Source of the DNA: Paenibacillus planticolens
GTDB lineage: Bacteria > Bacillota > Bacilli > Paenibacillales > NBRC-103111
Length of the DNA: 64,000 bases
Assembly: GCF_013141725.1 (NCBI RefSeq)
Contig: NZ_WHNZ01000045.1
Location: forward strand, 1 to 64,000
Direction of reading: 5' to 3'
In this document: positions 17,903-26,861 of the stretch, in pieces
Position numbering within the stretch: the stretch's first letter is position 1
Layout of the letters: every line of letters begins with the position of its first letter
Position numbers and translations under genes: made by a program
Notes under the pieces: model-generated
Seen by the model: the letters and a program-made list of their open reading frames with translations, nothing else
Told to the model about the DNA's origin: nothing
The model's database searches: none

Positions 17903-18361
17903 GCTGATTGATGAGCTGCTGTTAGTGGGATCAGGGTACTTTAACTAGTTGGCGCTTTTGGTGGTGTTCATGTTACTATGACCGCCATGTTACCGTCTGT
18001 GATTCTCTGGCGGCTAACGGACTGAGATAACTCTATTGGCTACTTTTGGGATAGGATTAGCATCTAACGGACACACGAGCCGCTAATGGCCATGAAATTG
18101 TCTTTAACAGTGACAAAATCAATAGATAACGGCTCCTCAGTCCGATAGCTCCTCATATATGCTGAATTGGCGGAATAACGGCCTCTGAGTCCGTAAAAGA
18201 TTGGCTACTGTCGGGGTTGGGGGGCGGGTACGGTTACAGGTGTGGTTGGGGTTTAGTGGGGTCGCTGCGGTGGGTGCTAGGGAAAGCTGACTGATGGAGC
18301 TGCTGTTGGTGGGATTATGGTACTTTAACTAGTTAGCTGCTTTTGACGGTGTTCAAGTTAC
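17903..18361 (+). repeat. diverged direct repeat, two copies of about 75 bp
   Basis: Copy 1 (17903-17976) and copy 2 (18286-18361) share GCTGAYTGATG, GAGCTGCTGTTRGTGGGAT and GGTACTTTAACTAGTT, and end in GTTCAWGTTAC. By eye identity is about 85%. They flank the palindrome element at 18013-18197. The surrounding sequence (17760-18000 and 18210-18290) is G-rich and low in complexity. The whole gap from 17666 to 18938 holds no credible gene. Confidence 0.75.
18013..18197. repeat. four-unit inverted-repeat element, AACGGAC class
   Basis: Four AACGG-type units are centred near 18025, 18075, 18137 and 18186, so the spacings are 50, 62 and 49 bases. The first two run in one orientation and the last two in the other. 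Each half of about 90 bases therefore resembles the reverse complement of the other, including AAATTGTC against GACAAAAT around the centre. The geometry matches the elements at 41.7 and 47.9 kb. Confidence 0.75.
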
Positions 18362-18363
18362 CG

Positions 18364-18435
18364 TTGGGGTTGGGGTTGGGGTTGGGGTTGGGGTTGGGGT
18401 TGGGGTTGGGGTTGGGGTTGGGGTTGGGGTTGGGG
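18364..18435 (+). repeat. TTGGGG hexamer repeat, 12 copies
   Basis: Twelve perfect tandem copies of TTGGGG (72 bases) are followed by TTG. The plus strand could form G-quadruplexes. It abuts the second copy of the diverged direct repeat. Open frames through it encode only Gly-Leu or Pro-Asn dipeptide runs and are not counted as genes. Confidence 0.97.
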
Positions 18436-18521
18436 TTGCCTTTGCGGTCGCCGTCGCCGGTGTGGTTATCGTTGCTGTTGCGGTTGCCCACGCTCAGAAG
18501 CCCCCCCTTCTCATGTGAAAG

Positions 18522-18697
18522 GGAACTGGAGTCCTCTATTTCAAAGAAATCGGTATGTTTCACCGTTTAGACGGAACTACAGGGCCTTATTTGCCTGATT
18601 GTCCCCTTTTTCAGCTCGAAATGGCGAAATAGCGGACCATTGTTCCCCCTCGTCTGCCAAAGGGCAATTTTGGGGCAGAATAGCGCCCTCCAGTTCC
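18522..18697. repeat. four-unit inverted-repeat element, GGAACT class, copy 1
   Basis: GGAAC occurs at 18522 and 18573 and GTTCC at 18642 and 18693, giving spacings of 51, 69 and 51 bases. Each GGAAC opens a unit like GGAACTACAGGGCCTTATTT, and each GTTCC closes its reverse complement. A second copy with the same spacings is at 59121-59296. Confidence 0.8.
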
Positions 18698-18890
18698 CTA
18701 TAAACCTGCCGCTCGCCCTAGAGCCGTTATTTCGCACGATCCGCACACGCCAATCTACTAAATCTCAGCATCTCGCCCCCTCCTCGTTCGCCCGTTGCCT
18801 GTTCACCCATTCGCTGGTTCGTCCTTCCGTCCTTCCGCCCGTCCGTTCACCCGTCAGCCCGCTCCCCCCTCCACCCCCGATCAACACAAA

Positions 18891-18937
18891 AAAGCCGCCA
18901 ACTCCTCCTGTTTCCAAGACGGGTGACGGCTTTTCCT
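18891..18937 (-). terminator. terminator after speE
   Basis: On the minus strand AAAGCCGTCA and TGGCGGCTTT pair around a long loop, followed by a T run, directly after the speE stop codon. Confidence 0.65.
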
Positions 18938-18938
18938 A

Positions 18939-19766
18939 TTATTTAATCAAATCTTCAACAAATCTAGGCAAAATGAACGCTGCTTTATGCAGGCGTGCTG
19001 TGTAGTACTTCGTTGGGAATTCCGGAATGGACGCTTCTTCAACTTGAAGAGGGTCGTGCTTTTTGCTGCCCATCGTGAACGTCCATAGACCGCTTGGGTA
19101 CGTAGGGATATTCGCGCTGTATACGCGTACGATAGGGAAGATTTCTTTTACATCACGGTTAACCGTTTGGATCAAATCTGCTTTGAACCAAGGGTTGTCC
19201 GTTTGCGCAACGAAGATCCCGTCTTCTTTTAACGCATCATAAATACCTTGGTAGAAACCTTTGGTAAACAGTTCAACCGCCGGACCAACAGGCTCCGTGG
19301 AATCGACCATGATGACGTCGTATGTATTTTTGTGATCATGAATGTGCATGTAACCATCGTTTACGATAACTTCAACGCGCGGGTTGTCCAGTTCGCCGGC
19401 AATCGTTGGCAGGTACTTTTTGGAGTACTCGATGACTTTCCCGTCGATGTCGACCAGAACGGCCTTTTTAACTTTCGGATGCTTCATAATTTCACGGATC
19501 ACTCCGCCGTCGCCGCCGCCTACAACAAGCACGTTCTCAGGGTTCGGGTGAGTAACCAGCGCTGGGTGCGCCACCATTTCGTGATAAACGAACTCATCTC
19601 TTACGGTTGTCATAACCATGCCATCAAGCGTCAGCATCGTTCCCCACTCTTCGGTTTCGATCATCGCAAGGTCTTGAAAGTCCGTTTGCTCTCTCACGTA
19701 AGTCTCTTTCACTTTCGCTGTAATGCCGAAGCTGTCCGTTTGTTTCTCTGTGTACCATAAATCCAT
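18939..19766 (-). CDS. speE: spermidine synthase (polyamine aminopropyltransferase)
   Basis: 275 residues starting MDLWYTEKQTDSFGIT, which is typical of SpeE. The decarboxylated-SAM site is visible as LVVGGGDGGVIRE and the catalytic region as DSTEPVGPA. It makes spermidine from putrescine. The reading frame is open 51 codons further upstream, but that extension has no ribosome-binding site, while AAGG lies 7 bases before this ATG. It is divergent from pbpG. In B. subtilis speE follows pbpG on the same strand, so this arrangement differs. I see no clear promoter in the 300-base gap to pbpG. Confidence 0.95.
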   Translation of the reverse strand: MDLWYTEKQTDSFGITAKVKETYVREQTDFQDLAMIETEEWGTMLTLDGMVMTTVRDEFVYHEMVAHPALVTHPNPENVLVVGGGDGGVIREIMKHPKVKKAVLVDIDGKVIEYSKKYLPTIAGELDNPRVEVIVNDGYMHIHDHKNTYDVIMVDSTEPVGPAVELFTKGFYQGIYDALKEDGIFVAQTDNPWFKADLIQTVNRDVKEIFPIVRVYSANIPTYPSGLWTFTMGSKKHDPLQVEEASIPEFPTKYYTARLHKAAFILPRFVEDLIK

Positions 19767-20066
19767 GTTCATACCTTCTTTCGCTTCTATATTGGATGAA
19801 TAATGACTGGCATTCGTTATCTCTAACAGTGTTCCACCGGTTGGAAAAGTCATGCAAGGACCGCTAGAATTTCCCGTCCCTTCATACGCACAAATTGTAT
19901 TATAGTTCATTACCCCCAAAATGCAATAATTTCCTAGGGCTTTTACCTATTTCATAAAAAAAATTTACAATTTGTTGAATACGGACTTCCATGCTTTTCC
20001 ATACTGAGTAATACAGCCTTTGGACACAAGGGTAAAAAGTCAATGGAAGTAAGGAGGTAGGAATCG

Positions 20067-22169
20067 ATGTCCGAAAATGAAAACAACCGTCAGCCATCCA
20101 AAGGCAATACGCACAAAGCAAAGGAACAAGAGATACCTGCGTCTATGCGATGGATGCGCCGCATCAAGAAAATGTTCTCCTTTTTCTTCACTTCCTGCGT
20201 CCTTCTGCTCATTGCTGCGGCTGCCTTTTTCGTGTATTTGCGCGCACAGACGCTGCCTGTGACCAAGATGCTGCAAACCTCTCAAATGTTTGATACGCAC
20301 GGCGAACTCATCGACACGTTCTATTCCGGACAAAACCGGCAGGTGGTCTCACTGAATGAAATTTCGCCATATCTCATAAAAGCAACACTTGCTGTAGAAG
20401 ATCAGCATTTCTACGATCACTTCGGCGTCGACGTGAAAGCGGTAGCTCGGGCGGCGATTGTCAATGTGCAGGCGATGGCGAAGGTACAGGGCGCAGGCAC
20501 GATAACCCAGCAGTTAGCGCGGAATTTATATCTGAATCACGATCGTACGTGGACGCGTAAAATCAAAGAAACGATGTATGCGGTCCAAATGGAAATGCAG
20601 CTAAGCAAGGATGAAATTCTTGCGAATTATTTAAATCAAATTTACTACGGCCATTCGACCTATGGCATCGAAACGGCTTCCGAGCTGTTCTTTGGCAAGC
20701 ACGCCAGCGAATTGACGTTAGCCGAGAGCGCCTTGATCGCCGGTGTCCCGAAAGGGCCGAGATACTATTCACCCTATTATGATATGAAAAACGCGCTGGA
20801 CCGGCAAAAAATCGTGCTGCAAACGATGGTGCGCAGCGGGTTCATCACGCAGTATGCGGCAGATGCCGCCGGCAAAGAGAAGCTGACGATTCAACCGCTG
20901 ACGAAAAAGAAGCCCGCAGCAGCCCCTTATTTCCGGGATTATGTGCGAGCGCTGGCCACGGAAAAGCTCGGCATCCCTGAGGAACAGTTCGATGAGGGCG
21001 GCATACGCATCTACACGACTCTCGACAAGAAGGCGCAGGAAATCGCCGAAAATGTCGTCACCCAGCAGCTTAGCGGCAAAGCCGATCTGCAAGCCGCCCT
21101 CGTTGCCATCGACCCGCGCACCGGGGAAATCAAAGCGATGGTCGGCGGACGCGACTATACCGAGAATCAGTTTAATCGGGCCTTGTCGAATACGAGACAG
21201 CCGGGGTCTTCTTTCAAGCCAATCGTGTATATGGTAGCCCTGCAGAACGGGTACACCCCCGTCACACAAGTGAAAAGCGAGCCGACGGTATTCACGTATG
21301 ATGAAGGACGCCAGCGGTACACGCCGAGAAATTTCAACGACCAATATGTGAATGCGAATATCGATATGCGGCAAGCGATTTCCAAATCGGACAACATCTA
21401 TGCGGTCCATACGATTCTGGATGTCGGCCCTGCGAAGGTCATTGATTTGGCCCGCAAGCTGGGCATCGACTCTCCGATGAAACCATTGCCGTCATTAGCG
21501 CTCGGTTCCTTCCCTGTTAGCCCGCTTGAAATGGCCTCGGCCTTCGGCACGATTGCGAATCAAGGCGTTCATAAGGAAACGAACGCGATTATGCGAATTG
21601 AGGATGCCAATGGCCGTATTCTATATGAGGCCCATCCGAAAACAGAGCAAGTGCTGAACCCGGCCGTTGCTTATGTGATGACGAATCTCATGGAGAGCGT
21701 GTTCGAGGAGGGCGGCACTGGCAACCGCGTAGCCAGCACGATCAAACGGCCGATCGCCGGCAAAACCGGCACGACCGACACCGACGCTTGGCTGGTCGGC
21801 TTCACGCCCGAGCTGGCAACGGCCGTATGGGTCGGCTATGACAAGGACCGGGACATCTCAACCGTCGAGTCGCATCTGGCTTCGCCCATTTTCGCCGAAT
21901 TCACGGAACAAACGCTGGAGGCCATACCGCCTAAGCTGTTCCAAATTCCGGAAGGTGTGGCAAGTGTCTATATTGATCCCGCGAGCGGAAAGCTGGCTAA
22001 TGAGGACTGCCCGAACTCCCACCTTGAGGCTTTTATTGCCGGTACGGAGCCAACGACGTACTGCACGGGCAAACCCGCCAAGCCCGCTTCGGGCGGAGAT
22101 AAGAAAGATTCGTCAAAAGGCCAGAACAGTTCATGGTGGAATGATATCAAACGCTGGTGGAACGACTGA
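20067..22169 (+). CDS. pbpG: class A penicillin-binding protein (PbpG-like)
   Basis: A 700-residue bifunctional peptidoglycan synthase. There is a short cytoplasmic tail, one membrane segment (about residues 37-58), then a glycosyltransferase domain with catalytic E111 in EDQHFYDHFG and GAGTITQQLARN. The transpeptidase domain follows, with S381 in SSFK, S441-D-N and K566-TGT. The Trp-rich C-terminus (SSWWNDIKRWWND) is odd. Neighbours speE and ywhD match those of B. subtilis pbpG (PBP2d), which acts in spore peptidoglycan synthesis. The start follows AAGGAGG. Confidence 0.93.
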   Translation: MSENENNRQPSKGNTHKAKEQEIPASMRWMRRIKKMFSFFFTSCVLLLIAAAAFFVYLRAQTLPVTKMLQTSQMFDTHGELIDTFYSGQNRQVVSLNEISPYLIKATLAVEDQHFYDHFGVDVKAVARAAIVNVQAMAKVQGAGTITQQLARNLYLNHDRTWTRKIKETMYAVQMEMQLSKDEILANYLNQIYYGHSTYGIETASELFFGKHASELTLAESALIAGVPKGPRYYSPYYDMKNALDRQKIVLQTMVRSGFITQYAADAAGKEKLTIQPLTKKKPAAAPYFRDYVRALATEKLGIPEEQFDEGGIRIYTTLDKKAQEIAENVVTQQLSGKADLQAALVAIDPRTGEIKAMVGGRDYTENQFNRALSNTRQPGSSFKPIVYMVALQNGYTPVTQVKSEPTVFTYDEGRQRYTPRNFNDQYVNANIDMRQAISKSDNIYAVHTILDVGPAKVIDLARKLGIDSPMKPLPSLALGSFPVSPLEMASAFGTIANQGVHKETNAIMRIEDANGRILYEAHPKTEQVLNPAVAYVMTNLMESVFEEGGTGNRVASTIKRPIAGKTGTTDTDAWLVGFTPELATAVWVGYDKDRDISTVESHLASPIFAEFTEQTLEAIPPKLFQIPEGVASVYIDPASGKLANEDCPNSHLEAFIAGTEPTTYCTGKPAKPASGGDKKDSSKGQNSSWWNDIKRWWND

Positions 22170-22201
22170 TTCGCAGTCCCCACGCAGCTTCCAGACAACA
22201 C

Positions 22202-22240
22202 AAAAAGGCAGAACTAAGCGCGTCTTAGTCTGCCTTTTTG
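22202..22240. terminator. bidirectional terminator after pbpG
   Basis: AAAAAGGCAGAACTAAG and CTTAGTCTGCCTTTTT form a long stem around a short CGCGT loop, with T tracts in both readings. Confidence 0.85.
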
Positions 22241-22351
22241 CTGTCCTAGTATATGAGGTAACATACACTAGGGTCTAGTATACTCGGTTCACATGAACGT
22301 AACAATGGATGACACATAATGTTCATAACTTCAAATTATGCCTTGGTACAA

Positions 22352-22843
22352 TTACGAAAGGGCATCTTTCAGCGCTTGATCCGAGCGGTTCCACCATTCT
22401 TCGTTGTGTGCGATCAGCTGTTTTTTCAGGGCTGCGCGCTCACTGTCGGACAAACCGTCAAGAATGAATTTACGCTTCATGGCGCCATCCATCTTGTTTA
22501 CGTGTTCGGCCAAAATCTTCCATCCCCTGCGTGCTTCAGTATCAATCAGCATCTCGCATGCCGACATTCCGGCGTAGTACGCTCCCTCTTCGGTGCGATC
22601 TACCGCAACCCAGATAATCCACGCTTTGCGTCCGTTCGGCACATCCTCTTTGTTCGTTGAGAATTTGATCCCTTTCTCAATTTTGCTCTTGGCGTGCAGC
22701 GTACCTTCATCGAGATAAGCTTCATCCCCGTCGATAATAATTCCCGATATGTTGCTAAGATCAATCGCTCCCGCGCCGAATCCTTTGTGATTGACTTTGG
22801 AGCTTACTATATTTAAGGCCAGCTTCTTTTTATCCGCTTCCAT
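22352..22843 (-). CDS. ywhD: YwhD family protein
   Basis: 163 residues of the YwhD family, of unknown function. Segments such as LNIVSSKVNHKGFGAGAIDL, GRKAWIIWVAVDR and a helical C-terminus (LKKQLIAHNEEWW) are visible. It has no membrane segment or known catalytic motif. It sits next to pbpG, as in B. subtilis. The start is ATG at 22843 after GGAAGGTG. An in-frame GTG 15 bases upstream overlaps that ribosome-binding site. Confidence 0.85.
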   Translation of the reverse strand: MEADKKKLALNIVSSKVNHKGFGAGAIDLSNISGIIIDGDEAYLDEGTLHAKSKIEKGIKFSTNKEDVPNGRKAWIIWVAVDRTEEGAYYAGMSACEMLIDTEARRGWKILAEHVNKMDGAMKRKFILDGLSDSERAALKKQLIAHNEEWWNRSDQALKDALS

Positions 22844-23049
22844 AAGGGCACCTTCCACTCTTCGTAATGTTAAAATAACGCTTTGCTTTTATTGTAGCTA
22901 AAGTCCTCCACGAGAACAAGAGCAGAGGAACGCCGCTTGGCCTAAGCCCTCTTTTGAAGCGAACCAACAAATCTTTTCCACTCACAGAAATATTCCCTAG
23001 GTTGTCTACATATACATGCTGTAGATGCTTGTTAGGCGGGGTGAATCTA

Positions 23050-25050
23050 TTGAGTGTTTTATTCAAAAACCGCAAGGTACAATGGTTCGTTGTCATGCTC
23101 CTTGCAGCAGGCACAGTCTTGCTGTCTGAAACTTTGCTCCCATCTGCAAGTAAACTGACGGTGCCCGTCGTCTCTAAGGAGGAGCCGTCAGCTCCGGCGC
23201 CGGACATGCAGCCTGCAGATCGCGGCAAATCTTCGGACAAACAAACACAGGAGCCGCTGAGCTACCGCATTGCGGAATATCACATGAACGTTGCCTACAC
23301 GCCTGAAACGAGGCAGCTCCAAGGGCAGCAAACGTTAACGTGGGAAAATCCGGGAACGGTTCCTGTGCAAGAACTTTATCTGCATTTATATCCGAATGCA
23401 TTCGCATCTAAGAAGACGACGTTTATGCGGGAATCCGGCGGCAAGCTTCGGCAGGACGAAGCCACGGCTGACAGTATCGGCCGCATGGACTTGCTCTCTG
23501 TGAAAACGGCTGACGGAGAGGATCTTACACAGCGAATGGCTTTTGTACAACCCGATGACGGCAATAAAGACGACCATACCCTGCTCAAAATCCCGCTGCT
23601 GAAGCCGGTAGGAGCCGGCGAGCGAGTCACCATCAAGACGGAGTTTCTCGTCAAAATGCCGCAAGCCTTCGCCCGAATGGGCTATGTGGACGACTTCATT
23701 ATGGCCGGGCAATGGTTCCCTAAAGTAGCGGCCTATGAACGGGCGGGAACAAGAGGACGTACCGAGCCGGGCTGGAATCTCCACCAATACCATGGGAATT
23801 CCGAGTTTTATGCGGATTTCGGCCTGTATGACGTGAAAATTCAAGTGCCGGCGAACTATACCGTTGCCGCAACCGGTTTCCCTGTGAAGCCGGCTGTGAC
23901 GGAGAACGGAACCAAAACGTATCAGTTCTATGCCGATGACGTGCATGATTTCGCTTGGTCGGCTTCGCCTCACTTCGTGTACGTGGAAGAACCGTTCTCT
24001 ACGCCGCAAATTCCCGGGGTGAAGATCAAGCTCTATCTGGATCCGAACCATCAGGAATTAAAAGACCGATATATGTACGCTGCCAAAAAAGCTCTCTCCC
24101 GCTACAGCCAGTGGTACGGCACGTATCCTTACTCGACCCTTTCCGTTGTCGTCCCTCCTCCCGGAGGCAACGGCGCAGGTGGAATGGAGTATCCTACATT
24201 GGTAACCGCTTGGGGCGCAAGCGACAAGAAACCGGATCTCGAATTGGAACGCGTTGTCGTGCATGAGATCGGGCATCAGTTCTTCTATGGCCTTGTGGCC
24301 AGCAATGAATTCGAAGAAGCTTGGCTGGATGAAGGCTTTACCTCCTATATCGAGGACAAAGTAATGGAAGCTGATTTCGGGACATCCCCTAATTTGCCGA
24401 TTGAATCCAGCTATATCACATCTCCCAGTTCGCTCCGGCAAAATGCATGGGACTATACCGGACATGATCAGTATGCTGAAAATGTGTATACAAGGGGCAA
24501 GCTCGTGTTGAAGGAAATCGAGAAACAGGTTGGCGTTAAAACGATGGATCGCATCATGCGCACTTATTTTCAGAAGTGGGAATTCAAGCATCCTTCTACC
24601 AAAGACTTTCAAAACGTTGTCGAAGAAGTAACCAAAACGAATTGGGACGGCTTCTTCAACGAATATGTCTACGGCTCAATGATGATGGATTACTCTGTTG
24701 AGAGTATCCGTGTGAAAGCCACTGGCAGCAAAGGGACAGGGCCTTACGAGAGTACGATCCTCATCACCAAGCGCGGCGGAAATTCGCCGGAAGTGCCGAT
24801 CCAGTTCCATTTCGCTGACGGCACCGTTCTCGATAAAACATGGGACGGCAAAGAAAGCAGCATCGAATTCAAACTAACCCATGCGACGCCTGTCGATTGG
24901 GTACGCATCGATCCGCACTACTCGCTCATTCTGGAGAACAAACATATTAATAACTTTATGAAAACGGAAGTAGATACCAAGTGGAAAATCCGCTGGAATC
25001 TCGGCATTATTCAGTTCCTGCAAGCAATTTTCGGGTGGGTCGCCTGGTAG
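23050..25050 (+). CDS. M1 family metallopeptidase, membrane-anchored
   Basis: 666 residues from a TTG start behind GGCGGGGTGA. The N-terminus carries one hydrophobic segment (WFVVMLLAAGTVLLSETLL), so the catalytic domain is probably outside the membrane. The aminopeptidase-N-type beta domain follows. The substrate motif reads GGMEYP in place of GAMEN. The zinc site is HEIGH (H405, H409) and E428 in WLDEGFTSY, with the family's 18-residue spacing. The upstream in-frame ATG at 22954 has no ribosome-binding site. The membrane protein 54 bases downstream may be cotranscribed. Confidence 0.9.
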   Translation: MSVLFKNRKVQWFVVMLLAAGTVLLSETLLPSASKLTVPVVSKEEPSAPAPDMQPADRGKSSDKQTQEPLSYRIAEYHMNVAYTPETRQLQGQQTLTWENPGTVPVQELYLHLYPNAFASKKTTFMRESGGKLRQDEATADSIGRMDLLSVKTADGEDLTQRMAFVQPDDGNKDDHTLLKIPLLKPVGAGERVTIKTEFLVKMPQAFARMGYVDDFIMAGQWFPKVAAYERAGTRGRTEPGWNLHQYHGNSEFYADFGLYDVKIQVPANYTVAATGFPVKPAVTENGTKTYQFYADDVHDFAWSASPHFVYVEEPFSTPQIPGVKIKLYLDPNHQELKDRYMYAAKKALSRYSQWYGTYPYSTLSVVVPPPGGNGAGGMEYPTLVTAWGASDKKPDLELERVVVHEIGHQFFYGLVASNEFEEAWLDEGFTSYIEDKVMEADFGTSPNLPIESSYITSPSSLRQNAWDYTGHDQYAENVYTRGKLVLKEIEKQVGVKTMDRIMRTYFQKWEFKHPSTKDFQNVVEEVTKTNWDGFFNEYVYGSMMMDYSVESIRVKATGSKGTGPYESTILITKRGGNSPEVPIQFHFADGTVLDKTWDGKESSIEFKLTHATPVDWVRIDPHYSLILENKHINNFMKTEVDTKWKIRWNLGIIQFLQAIFGWVAW

Positions 25051-25104
25051 GCGCCCACTCAACCTATGCTTACGAAGATAGTTAAACTCTTAGGAGGGAC
25101 ACCC

Positions 25105-25923
25105 ATGACAACCTATCTCAAATCCGGCTTTAGGGCGGCTCTGCGGCAGCCCTTCGCTACGATCGTCTTATTCATGTACCAAATGTGCTGGGGCATCCTT
25201 CTCTATAAGCTTGTGCAAGGGGTGCTCGTCCCACTCATGCACCGCTTTCCCGGCGGCGACCAGCCGAAGGAAGCGCTCCGGCTGTTTCTCGCCGAGAGCC
25301 AGTTCCAACTGCTCAAAACAGATCTCAGTCATCCCTATTTGAGATGGCTGGCTGCACTGCTCCTGGCTCGCATGCTGCTCACTCCGATATTGAACAGCGG
25401 CGTCTACTATTCGCTCACACATTCCGAGCAAAATGCCGGCTATCGCTTCGTACGCGGCGTTAAGGAACTGACACTCCCCTTCCTCCTCACCTATATCGTC
25501 CGAATCGCCTTGTCCCTTCTGCCCCTCATCTGGGTGCTGCCCAAAGCGCAGAAGGTGTTCGCACACAGTACATCCTATGAACAGGCCTCCCTAGATTTAC
25601 TGCCATGGCTGATGGGCTTCTTGGTTTATGGCTTTCTGCTCCACCTGCTCTTCATGTATGTGCAATTCGCCATTGCCGCACACCTCGGCATTTTATCCAC
25701 CGTCATTACATTCATCCGGTTTTCGTTTCCGATCATCGGCCTTTCTCTTATTCTTTTGCTCAGTTCAGGACTTTTGGCAGGGATTACAGTTACTGCGACC
25801 TATATCTGGGCAGGTCTGTTAGCGCTAATCATTTATCAGCTCTTCCCGCTCTTCCATATTTTCATGCAAATGTGGGCCATAACCTCGCAATTTCAGCTTC
25901 TTTCCGCCAAAATGAACCCCTAA
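25105..25923 (+). CDS. multi-pass membrane protein of unknown function
   Basis: 272 residues with five or six hydrophobic segments (for example near residues 21-42, 75-95, 130-155, 175-205 and 215-250) and few charged residues between them. I recognise no family motif. AGGAGGGACACCC decides the start at 25105, although the frame is open earlier. It directly follows the M1 peptidase gene and shares its strand, so it may be a membrane partner. It is followed by a strong terminator. Confidence 0.75.
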   Translation: MTTYLKSGFRAALRQPFATIVLFMYQMCWGILLYKLVQGVLVPLMHRFPGGDQPKEALRLFLAESQFQLLKTDLSHPYLRWLAALLLARMLLTPILNSGVYYSLTHSEQNAGYRFVRGVKELTLPFLLTYIVRIALSLLPLIWVLPKAQKVFAHSTSYEQASLDLLPWLMGFLVYGFLLHLLFMYVQFAIAAHLGILSTVITFIRFSFPIIGLSLILLLSSGLLAGITVTATYIWAGLLALIIYQLFPLFHIFMQMWAITSQFQLLSAKMNP

Positions 25924-25965
25924 AAAGCAATAAATAAAGCTATATATGGTTTATATTTGTTCAAT

Positions 25966-25991
25966 CCCCTTGCAAAAGGGGATTTTTTTGT
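25966..25991 (+). terminator. terminator after the membrane protein gene
   Basis: AATCCCCTT and AAGGGGATT form a stem around GCAA, followed by seven T. Confidence 0.85.
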
Positions 25992-26097
25992 CTGGAAAGC
26001 GAACGATAGCACATTTTTCCGGCCCAAATTGCGCTCTAAAGGAGGAATTTCGATGTTTATGACGAATTACAGTGATTAGCATTAAAAAACCAAATAT

Positions 26098-26222
26098 TTC
26101 ATGCCGAATTCCTCATTTCTTGGGGAAACGGGGGAACCACTACCCGGGTGAATTGATCTTGCAAGACAGGGATCATAGGGAACCTTCAACCGAACCCTCC
26201 AGCTAACCTCGTAGGCACCGGA
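26098..26222 (+). promoter_or_regulatory. c-di-AMP riboswitch (ydaO/yuaA leader)
   Basis: The conserved ydaO landmarks occur in order: GCCGAATTCC, GGGGAAACGGGGGAACCA, GGGTGAATTGATC, AGGGAACCTTCAACCGAACCC, and CAGCTAACCTCGTAGGC. The aptamer ends about 14 bases before the TTG start of the NlpC/P60 gene and runs into its GGAAGGAG ribosome-binding site. Cell-wall hydrolases are the commonest targets of this riboswitch. No separate terminator fits between the aptamer and the gene. Confidence 0.93.
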
Positions 26223-26235
26223 AGGAGACAAGCAG

Positions 26236-26709
26236 TTGAAAAAGGTTGTTGCTCTTTTTTTTAGTCTTGTTTTGTTTTTGAGTGTAGCGTTAGGAAGTGC
26301 TTCTGCGTCACAATCTAAGTTGGATGAAACGGTTGACGGATTGCTCGGAATTCCGTACAAAGATGCGGGAACGACAACAAAGGGCTTTGATTGCTCTGGG
26401 TTTACCTCATACGTTTTCGACCAATTCGGCATTGACCTTCCTCATAGTTCTGCTGCTCAAGATAAAGAGGGCTATTGGATTGACAAAAGTGATCTTCGCA
26501 AAGGCGATCTTGTGTTCTTCAACACAGGCGGCAAAGGCATTTCTCACGTTGGTATCTACCTTGGCAACGGTGAATTCATTCATTCCGCTTCCAACGAAGG
26601 TATCGTGAAAAACAAGCTAAGCGAATCGTATTACGCGAAGAGGTATGTATCCGCCAGACGTGTTCTGTGGGATGATATCTACAATCAACTAACTGCTGAA
26701 TCCAAGTAA
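26236..26709 (+). CDS. secreted NlpC/P60 peptidoglycan endopeptidase
   Basis: 157 residues. A signal peptide (MKKVVALFFSLVLFLSVALG, cleavage likely after SASA) is followed directly by an NlpC/P60 domain. The triad is C53 (FDCSGFTSYVF), H104 (ISHVGIYLGNG) and H116 (EFIHSAS). There is no SH3 or LysM binding domain. Such enzymes cut the stem peptide of peptidoglycan. The start codon is TTG behind GGAAGGAG, and expression is probably set by the c-di-AMP riboswitch that overlaps the ribosome-binding site. Confidence 0.94.
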   Translation: MKKVVALFFSLVLFLSVALGSASASQSKLDETVDGLLGIPYKDAGTTTKGFDCSGFTSYVFDQFGIDLPHSSAAQDKEGYWIDKSDLRKGDLVFFNTGGKGISHVGIYLGNGEFIHSASNEGIVKNKLSESYYAKRYVSARRVLWDDIYNQLTAESK

Positions 26710-26724
26710 TTTTTTTGTACTTAT

Positions 26725-26782
26725 GAATAAAGCCCCGGCAAGCGCCAGCTCGTAAGAGCTGCTTCCAGGGCTTTTATTCATG
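26725..26782 (+). terminator. terminator after the NlpC/P60 gene
   Basis: AATAAAGCCC pairs with GGGCTTTTATT around an inner AGCTC-GTAA-GAGCT hairpin. The tail is only moderately T-rich. Confidence 0.7.
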
Positions 26783-26818
26783 AGTGCTCATGCTGCCTCA
26801 TTGACTAGAAGATACAAC

Positions 26819-26847
26819 TTGACATAGCGTGTGAGCCGTCCTATAAT
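26819..26847 (+). promoter_or_regulatory. consensus sigma-A promoter for the guanidine exporter gene
   Basis: A perfect TTGACA (26819-26824), a 17-base spacer and a perfect TATAAT (26842-26847) lie 15 bases before the riboswitch aptamer. Output is therefore limited by the riboswitch rather than by initiation. Confidence 0.95.
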
Positions 26848-26861
26848 AACGGCATTAAGTT

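Noticed and set aside
18364..18435. A true telomere or linear-replicon end
   Set aside because: The repeat is internal, flanked by ordinary chromosomal genes on both sides, with no hairpin end or telomere-protein gene.
18333..18570. Open frames through the TTGGGG repeat encoding Pro-Asn or Gly-Leu runs
   Set aside because: The dipeptide runs are only the translation of a hexamer repeat, the frames lack ribosome-binding sites, and both strands are open.
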